Source of the DNA: Bromus sterilis
Lineage: Eukaryota > Streptophyta > Magnoliopsida > Poales > Poaceae
Reading direction: 5' to 3'
DNA length: 64,000 bases
Assembly: GCA_950022295.1 (NCBI GenBank)
Contig: OX465599.1
Span: 273,937,501-274,001,500, forward strand
Both the position numbers and the translations under genes were made by a program. This document shows positions 57,601 to 64,000 of this stretch, piece after piece. Each line of letters opens with the position of its first letter. Within the stretch, counting starts at the first letter, position 1. The notes beneath the pieces were generated by a model. That model made no database searches, was not told the DNA's origin, and was given only the letters and a program-made list of their open reading frames with translations.

Positions 57601-58753
57601 GCTGGAATGGATGATACAAGGTAAAGTCTTTAGAATGTCCTCTGCCGAATTCATGGAAATAGTCAATATTCTGAGGCATTCCGGAGTCCAAGAAAAGATT
57701 CACTTAGAACCTGATCTGGCTGAAGAAGAATTTTCTACCCTGTTGGATACTGAAGTCTCTGAAAACTACTTTCCTGAAAACATTCGCCCGAAGCATTTGA
57801 ACTTCATCTCCAGGACTTGGTTCTACATCCTGTCCAACTCATTGATCCCATTGAGTACTGCTTCGGAAGAATCAAACATTTATCCAGAGACAAGGCATGA
57901 AATTATGAAGATCACACATGGTCTCCTCTTTGACTTTGAAGACTGCTTCATTAGGAACTTGGTTCATGCAGCAGAGCTTCCATTCACACTGAAACCTTAT
58001 GCTCCCTGACTGCAAGTTGTCTGCGATTATGGCAGGAACGAAGACTTTGTAGCTCGCCATCATCCGAAGGTTTTCCTTCCACCAGTGCGTGACACTTTGG
58101 CATTGCTACGGAAGCCCAATGATCCTTTTGCCACATACATTGGCGTGCGCCATGAAGTCAATGAGCGAAACTTATCCAAGAAGTTCCATAAAGACTGCCA
58201 CCACTTTGAAGTTAATCTTCGGTCGCAGCAAATGCTTGAAAACTACATTGAAGCCAATCAACGCCAGATGCAATTTCTTGCTGATGAGATCAACAGAGTT
58301 GGCAACATTGCACTCAACAACAATCAGTATTTGCGTGTTCTCAAACGTTATTCCTGGAAGGGGCTCCGAAAATTCAACTCTGTCAAAGGCCTTCGTAAAG
58401 ATCACATCTACAAAGAGTATGAGCACCTCTAGCGAAACTTTTCTCGAGATGATACAGTTGACTGCCAGAACCAAAAGATCCCTCCCCTGCACAAGATTGA
58501 TGAAGTCTTCTTCGCCAACGAACCTGAAACCATCCGGCCTGATACCGTCTCTGAGAATGACTCCCTCACATCCAAAGACGACGACGGCCTCGACGACAGC
58601 GACCTCGACATCAACCTCATCACCCAGACGCGCCACGAAGCCATTCCTTCGTCTTCTTCCGAAGAAGAATCCTCTGGCGATCAATCTTCGTCGGATGAGT
58701 CTTCGTCAAGCTCAGCTTCGTCGGGTTCCCAGGGTGCTGATGCCGCGCAATAG
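54693..58753 (+). pseudogene. Element F ORF2, long extra protein of unknown function
   Basis: About 1350 codons, ATG 54693 (MFAELGFRNEC), in one frame to about 56940 and another from about 57000 to TAG 58751-58753. In-frame stops: 54909, 55407, 55617, 56523, 56817, one near 56938, 57086, 58007, 58430. Order: basic N-terminus; Lys/Glu-rich coiled-coil stretch (about 55110-55200 and 55680-55960, LAEALERSILARSSAEKKKE); a proline-threonine-rich stretch (56640-56930); a folded-looking domain (57300-58430) with FYATLYVSGD, WTLEWMIQGKVFRMSSAEF and RTWFYILSNSL; and an acidic serine-rich end. No signal peptide or membrane span is evident, so env is not supported. It shares a motif pattern with element A ORF3. 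Such extra ORFs are known in SIRE elements; function is unknown. Confidence 0.75.
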
Positions 58754-59281
58754 ATCTCTTGAACCTCTTCCCAACCTTTTGTCCAATCATTGACAAAAAG
58801 GGGGAGAATGAGGGCATCGATGAGTTAGATTTGCATCGGGGAAAGGGTTTTTGCTAGTTGCTTTTGCTTCGCTTGGTTAAGTTACAACAAACATTCTATT
58901 CTCTTCGATTGGGTTGTAACTTAAGTTTAACTTTGGTCTTGCTACTCCTGTGCTACGATTAAATTTCAATAACCCCTTTGCTTGCAAGTATTGCTTCGTA
59001 TCTTCTATCTTGCAGGTGGTTATTATTTTTCTAAGTCACAGGTCATTGGAAGCAATTGCACACATTCCTGAATATATATATCTTCAAATGCAATTGTATT
59101 CGCTAAGACATTTGTTTTGCTCTCCACCGAAGAAATTTCCTTCAAGCATTAACTTCGATTCCATAAATCTTTGATGCTTGCATTCAAGGGGAGCCAAAAA
59201 CTTCATATCTTAGTGTTTGTCCCATCACTTCACAAAAACTTCAATATCCTTTATCGATGCCTGTTTTGTCAACAATAGTCC
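58754..59281 (+). other. Element F 3' region with internal polypurine tract
   Basis: AAAAAGGGGGAGAA at 58795-58808, 41 bp after the ORF2 stop, copies the true polypurine tract. Otherwise no gene. Confidence 0.7.
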
Positions 59282-59295
59282 AAAAAGGGGGAGAT
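59282..59295 (+). other. Element F polypurine tract
   Basis: AAAAAGGGGGAGAT immediately before the 3' LTR. Confidence 0.85.
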
Positions 59296-60557
59296 TGTAA
59301 GAGCAAAGTTTTGCCCCCGTGTGTTTTGGATATTGTTGGACAAGACAGTAGAGGAACTAACAATGTTTTCTAGTGTAAACAGTTGTATAGGTTCCTGAAG
59401 GACAAGCTAGGTGATAAAGCTTCAGGGAAGGTCTTCAAGTTATCGAAGAATTTCTCCCTGAGCGAAGCTTAATCACGGAGGATGACCCCCAAAAATAAAG
59501 GTGTCCTGAAGCTCAACTCATTGAAGGAAATGAAGAAGACGGCGCAGGACTTAGATGTTTTTGTGTAGTTCTTTTTCGTTTCTTTGAGTCGTAGGACAAA
59601 CCGTACTATCAAGAGGGGTAGTTAGTTTGTGGACACCGAAGTCATTGTGAAAATGCTCAGATCAAATCCACAGCAAGTGAGAAGCCTGAGCGAAGAAATC
59701 TCATGTGCACTAAGTTAAGTTTCAATAGCAAAGACTTCGTTATTTGGCTTCTGAAGCAGAACTAAGTCCATGAGTCAGCTTTACTTGTTCCGCAAGTAAA
59801 GTTGCGCAGTGATTACAAATACGACCGTTGTGGACACGTGTCAAGCTGTCACCTCGGGTCAATTTGGTCATTCCGCACCTCGGGATCGCCAACTATAAAT
59901 ACGCCGCCCCTCCTCCATTTGCGGGTGGCTGCTCTAAGAATATTCCCGAGAGAGACTGAAGAGAGCACCCCCAAAAACGCCACCGAAGCAAAACCCAAAA
60001 TCCAGAATACTGAAGCCTAAGTCCCATTGATCTGAGTAGATTCGAGATGACTTAGGTGAAAGCTTAGTAGCCTTTTTATCTTGGAGAACTGCAATTCTCC
60101 TAGACGGTTAGATTGTTGTTCTTCAGAGAGAGAAGATTAATTGTCGCCTCGAAGTTCAGTTTGTCAAAGGTGTCGGTGATTTCCTCAATAATCAACCACG
60201 AGTGAAGAACTGACCAAGCTCAAGGAGTTTGGTGCAGTGGAGCAACGGGCAGAGAGAGATTTTCTCCAGGTGGTGTTCAATCACCAGTCCCGCCAACCAG
60301 ACGTAGCGCTTTGCAGAGCGTGAACTGGTCGAACAAACATCGCCGAGTCCCAGTTCGTTTTACTTCAAGCATTTACCTTCAGTATTGCATTTGCTTCGTA
60401 GTTATGCTTCAATGTGTTTTGATTCACTGCATTTAGTTTCACTTCCAGTTTTACTTCGCTGTTCCGCACTACTTATGCTTCACTTCAATAGTTTCAGTAG
60501 AAAATTTTGAAGTGATCATTCACCCCCTCCCCCTCTGATCACATACTTGGACTTTCA
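59296..60557 (+). repeat. Element F 3' LTR
   Basis: 1262 bp, matching the 5' LTR throughout. TATA-like CTATAAATA at 59893-59901. Ends GACTTTCA, then TSD CTCTC. Confidence 0.93.
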
Positions 60558-60693
60558 CTCTCGTTGTTTCTATACCACACCTGTATCGTTGTTTCACTGA
60601 TACAGTTCCAGCACAGTATGAAACTGGTCATGAACTTATGTAGATATATCTGAATAATCATATATTATTTGCATCTAGAGCATATATCCAAAT

Positions 60694-62799
60694 AAAGTAA
60701 CCTCACTATGTCATGAGAAGCAATAAGCAGTAACAGTTGCAGGCCCACATGCTCAACATTCAACTCATATATCTGCTAGGATTGTGGTTTGCTTACTACT
60801 ATGAAAAAATGATAGGTCATGCATCGAAATGGGTTCAACTATGCGGAAGAACGTATCATGGTGATCTCCTAAACATGCATAAGCGAGACTAAGAGGGAAA
60901 ATGGGTTGTTATAGATATGATCAATGGGGTTTTCTTGCCTTGCTGACGTTACACGGGTTTAACGGTCTTGTTCTTCTTCGGGGGCGATCCCTGTCTCGGA
61001 AACACTATTACCGGAACAATCATCAACAAAGGGGGGCAACATCGAAATAAAATGCACAAGCACATGATAAGTTGTTCCATGATGTAAAAGGTACTGGCTT
61101 GTTGAAAATTCAATTTAATTGAAGTGTATTGCAAAGGATTTGCAAATTCAAACTCCAAATTCAAATTCAAATTAAGCCATATGCACCTTTGCTTCTGTTC
61201 GCCCATTTTAAAATGGTCAAACATGAAAACAAAGTGCATAATCATAATCCTTGTATTTTTCTGTTAATTTTTCATATATTATATGTTTAATTTGGAGTTA
61301 AAATGAATTTTCTATGAATTTCTAAAGTTTATAACATTTTCTGTCTTTTTCTGATTTTCTTTTAATTCAAATTCCAATTACTGTGTCACTGTGACGCATG
61401 GGTGACGTCAGGGGGCCTCTGACGGCTGGGTCCCACTGGTCAGTGGCTAGGGGGGGTTAATACCTCTGTTTAAATTAACTGGGTTAATTAAGGGGGCCTA
61501 GGGCCCACCTGTCTGTGTTTGTGGGGGGTATTAGTGGGTGGTTAAGGTTAATTAACCCGGGGCCACGTCGGCACGTCGCCGGTTCGTCGCCGGCGTCACC
61601 AGACGCGGCGGTGTCCTCGCCGGAGTGGCTTATCGGCCACTCATTGGCACGGGGAGACCACGGGGAGGTTCCTCATGCACGCCCGCATCACCTCGTGCCC
61701 ACGGGATAGGCTGGGGATGGCCGGAGCCTCGCCGGCATTGAGGTGTGGCGGCAGTCGGAGCTCGGCTTGGATGAAACAGCGACTCGGGGCACCAATTTGA
61801 ACGCGGGGAGAGGGAACAATGTGGCGAAGCTCACCACGAACGTGAAGTTGAGGACGGGGAAGGCGGAGGAGTCGCGGTGGTGGCGGATTTCTCGTCGGAA
61901 AGCGGCGACCGTGGCGGAGGGAAGAGCTCCGATTCGTTATCTTCGGGGCTCTCCAGCTCTCCGACGGCGGCAGGGTGGTGAAGTCGATGACAGTGGAGCG
62001 ACTGGACAAGGATTTGGTGCTTCTCGTCGTCGTTGTCATCGTCGGCGCTCTCTGCAGCTTCACGGTGGCGCGCGAAAACGGCGAGGGAGAGCGAGATGGT
62101 GACGGAGGAGAGGGGGAATGGCCACAGGGGGGTGGGGGGGGGGGGGGGGTTCTGGGCGTCTCCGTGGCATGGAGACGTGGCCAGGGGAGGCCTAGATGCC
62201 TCGCTGGTGTCGTGGGGGCGGTCGTCGCCCCCGGCATGCTCGACAACGAGCTGCTTGGGGTAGACGACAATGGTTCAGGTGGGCTTGGGCCGGGTGCGTC
62301 TAGTTGGGCCCGAGGCCAGTGGGGGTTGGGATGCTTTCTCTTTTTTTATTTTCTCTCTGTAATTGTTTTTTGTTTTTCTTTTTATGTCCTGTGTTTTTCT
62401 CTGGATAAAATAGCATGGCATTTTAGTAAATGCCCAAAACTTTTATATGGTCTTAAGTGACATACTACTAGCCACTCCCAAGTTTTGGGTATTTTTGAAA
62501 TTCAAATAATTTGAATTTCAAATCAAATAGGGTGTTTATTTAATTTCCAAGCTTTGTTTGGAATTTTTGAAAAATCTTGGAGCATGAAGTGGGAACCACT
62601 TCACTTTATATGTGATCATGCTTATTTATAAGACTTTTCAAAAATAAAAAAGGAATTTTTGGAAGCAATTTTTATCTGGCCATTTAATTAAATTCATCTG
62701 GGGGGTGTTCCTTCTCCCATTTCAATTTCTTTTTGAAATTTTTGACATGATGCAAGTTGAGTCTTGATCCTAGCACATACCTAACAGAGGGTTCTGACA
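60694..62799 (-). repeat. Element D 5' LTR, outer part
   Basis: Collinear with 26250-28354. On the minus strand it starts TGTCAGAACCC at 62799. A run of G near 62137-62149 and long GC-rich open frames at 61640-62270 are present, but they are not conserved as frames in the other copies. Confidence 0.9.
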
Positions 62800-62965
62800 C
62801 TAGCATACTCGTACAACTAATGTATTTGTTTCCATAAGTGTATCCCCTTTTGAGACAAGCGGTGTTCCTTGTACCATTCTTGTTGATCCTCAGTGAATCC
62901 TCCATGCCAATAAGATCTAGTTTAAAAGAAATTAGACATTGATTGGCAAGTAAGGAACTAGACAT
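62800..62965 (-). pseudogene. gag: Element I gag start, cut by element D
   Basis: On the minus strand, ATG 62965 (MSSSLLANQCL) opens a frame that runs 55 codons to the D insertion at 62800. The leader before it (62966-63080) is similar to element H's leader at 15121-15255. The rest of element I is not in the window: the DNA left of D is segment G, so it was lost at the G/D break. Confidence 0.6.
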
Positions 62966-63081
62966 ACTATTTTTGGGGTTTTTGGTATAGGACACAAAGA
63001 TAAAAACTGAAAGGTAAACTAACAAGACTAAAAAGCAAAGGTAAAAGATAGTCTGCAACTCCCCTGTTTTAGCACTCGGAG

Positions 63082-63099
63082 TCCCCGGCAACGGCGCCA
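63082..63099 (-). other. Element I primer-binding site (tRNA-Asp)
   Basis: TGGCGCCGTTGCCGGGGA on the minus strand, ten bases from the LTR end. A perfect match to the standard tRNA-Asp site. Confidence 0.92.
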
Positions 63100-63109
63100 G
63101 AAACTTGCT

Positions 63110-64000
63110 TGATGTGCGAGATGATGATAATGATTTCTCGCCCTTCGTTGGTTACCCCAAGTGCAAGGTGAGATGTAGGATAGCAGCAAATTTCCCCTTT
63201 GTAGAGGTTAGGGTTTGTCTCCCGTAGGACTCAAAAGCGATAAGTAGGTGGCAAGGAAAAAATGGCACCGTTATAGACAAAAGTTGCTTCCTTGACCTGG
63301 ACCTACACACGACACAAATAACTTTTCTCCCAACGAAGTTCAGAGACTTTGTCAATCTCTCCGGCCTTTGTTGCTTACAAAGGATCAAACGCAAGGGATA
63401 ATGATAATGGTGATAGAAACTAGAAAGTAAAAGCAGGAAAATAAAAGAGCGTTTAAACAGTGATGAGGATATGGTCCGGGGTCCCGTGATGTTCAGTAGT
63501 GAGGTCTCTCTCCCAAAATACGATAGAACTTCTATGCGAGGTACAAAAATCACAGCTGGGCAATTGACAGCATTAAAAACGCACCGCAATGCTAACTATG
63601 CTACAAAGAAAGGACGAGGCTCAAAAGCATGCGCGGTACGCCAAAATAAGTAGACCGAAATTCAACTGCATCTACTACTAATCATCCACCTTGAGATATC
63701 TATCCAGAACATCTCGCTGGTATTAAGTTGCGAGCCCCGCCCAAAGTGTAAACCCAAAGCAACAGACAACTGCATTCAAAAGCGCTTTGCGTAAAGTAAA
63801 CAATCCTTGCAACCGCGGTTACAAGCACCGTTGTTTTCCCCCTTGTGGCAACATCACATCCCCTAGACTCATGTTTCTGTCACTCAAGCTTGTCATCGTG
63901 GGGCATGAACCCAAAATCGAGCATAACGTTCCCTCTTGGAGTCACTACCTACTACTTGGCCAAAGCAATAAACAACAATGGCGAACATGCAAGGATTACT
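63110..64000 (-). repeat. Element I 5' LTR (runs off the window)
   Basis: Minus-strand LTR ending ...CTCGCACATCA at 63110. It is similar to element H's LTR from about 14260 to 15092 (for example TTGGGTTTACACTTTGGG and the block with GATATCTCAAGGTGG). At least 891 bp are present; the rest lies beyond 64000. Confidence 0.88.

Larger units (their letters stand above)
46461..60557 (+). mobile_element. Element F: SIRE-type Ty1/copia element with long extra ORF
   Basis: 14097 bp. LTRs 46461-47720 (1260 bp) and 59296-60557 (1262 bp), TGTAAGAGC to GACTTTCA. TSD CTCTG/CTCTC (46456-46460 and 60558-60562), one mismatch. Inside are an iMet primer site, gag with zinc knuckle, pol in copia order (protease, integrase, RT, RNase H), then 5 kb holding a promoter-like leader and a long second ORF, and polypurine tracts. 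SIRE lineage (maize Opie, Triticeae Maximus, soybean SIRE1) is inferred from gag, the protease region and the extra ORF. By eye about 20 mismatches separate the first 560 bp of the LTRs. Confidence 0.9.
44829..60693 (-). repeat. Solo LTR E, BARE/Angela-like Ty1/copia (split by element F)
   Basis: Two pieces, 44829-46460 and 60558-60693, together about 1768 bp. Perfect TSD AAAGT (44824-44828 and 60694-60698). On the minus strand it starts ATTTGGATATATGCTCTAGA, which aligns with the start of BARE/Angela/WIS LTRs (TGTTGGAAATATGCCCTAGA) and ends CCCAACA. Its length fits that group. TATATAAAG lies at 45334-45342 on the minus strand. A poly-G stretch at about 45426-45437 and T-rich DNA at 45481-45530 are low complexity. 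No primer site or gene belongs to it. Confidence 0.75.
24712..62799 (-). mobile_element. Element D: Tekay/Del-type chromovirus (Ty3/gypsy), heavily interrupted
   Basis: On the minus strand: 5' LTR in three pieces (62799-60694, 44828-44307, 34997-33802), tRNA-iMet primer site, gag, protease, RT-RNase H (split by solo LTR K), integrase with GPY/F module and chromodomain remnant, polypurine tract, and 3' LTR (28354-24712). Removing the inserts gives a 5' LTR of about 3.8 kb. The 3' LTR lacks the last 150 bp or so. The LTR ends are imperfect inverted repeats (TGTCAGAACCC against TGTCGGGACCC). The right TSD base run is CTAGC (62800-62804); the left one was lost at the break. D sits in the gag of element I. 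Confidence 0.85.

Noticed and set aside
54693..58753. ORF2 of element F as an envelope gene
   Set aside because: No signal peptide, membrane span or glycosylation-rich ectodomain is visible; the content is coiled coil, proline-rich and acidic.
44821..60698. E read as a DNA transposon with an 8-bp duplication (AACAAAGT/AATAAAGT)
   Set aside because: A perfect 5-bp AAAGT, an LTR-type CCCAACA end and similarity to BARE/Angela LTR starts fit a solo LTR better.
61641..62270. 209-codon minus-strand open frame (and its counterpart at 27388-27831)
   Set aside because: Lies inside the LTR of D; the two LTR copies carry frame differences and the proline/serine-rich content follows from GC-rich DNA.

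Overview
The window is intergenic DNA from a large-genome grass, most probably a Triticeae cereal (wheat, barley or rye type). It is built almost entirely of LTR retrotransposons nested in one another. I see no intact host gene, rRNA, tRNA or CRISPR array. The assignment rests on plant-type gag/pol proteins, tRNA-Asp and tRNA-iMet primer sites, and 5-bp target-site duplications (TSDs) flanking most insertions. Family names are from memory and should be read as lineage-level.

Left block (1-12179): the 3' end and large LTR of a plus-strand Tekay/Del-type Ty3/gypsy element (B), split by A (2226-11586, TSD GTGGG). A is an Athila-type element with gag and protease, no reverse transcriptase or integrase, and a third ORF of unknown function. 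Next block (12180-24711): an unclassified repeat (G, probably LTR or internal DNA of another gypsy element) carrying a 37-bp minisatellite and split by H (13459-21763, TSD GCAAC), a gag-protease-only Athila-type element.

Right block (24712-64000): a minus-strand Tekay/Del chromovirus (D, LTRs about 3.8 kb) inserted into the gag of a minus-strand Athila-type element (I) whose 5' LTR runs off the right edge. D was then hit by a solo LTR (K, 30888-31334, TSD ACGGT), by a Tat-type gypsy element of the same family as K (C, 34998-44306, itself split by solo LTR J, TSD ATTGG), and by a BARE/Angela-like solo LTR (E, TSD AAAGT). E was later split by a 14.1-kb SIRE-type Ty1/copia element (F, 46461-60557).

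The least ordinary signal is that three unrelated elements each carry an extra gene with its own expression signals. A has ORF3 behind a possible leader intron whose acceptor lies 2 nt from the ATG. F has a very long ORF2 behind a TATA box, GC-rich leader and possible 338-bp leader intron. C has an antisense ORF with a TATA box and a B3-like domain. In A and F the extra ORF is followed at once by a second copy of the polypurine tract. All coding regions except the short antisense ORF are broken, mostly by stops that fit C-to-T change at CAG, CAA and CGA codons.
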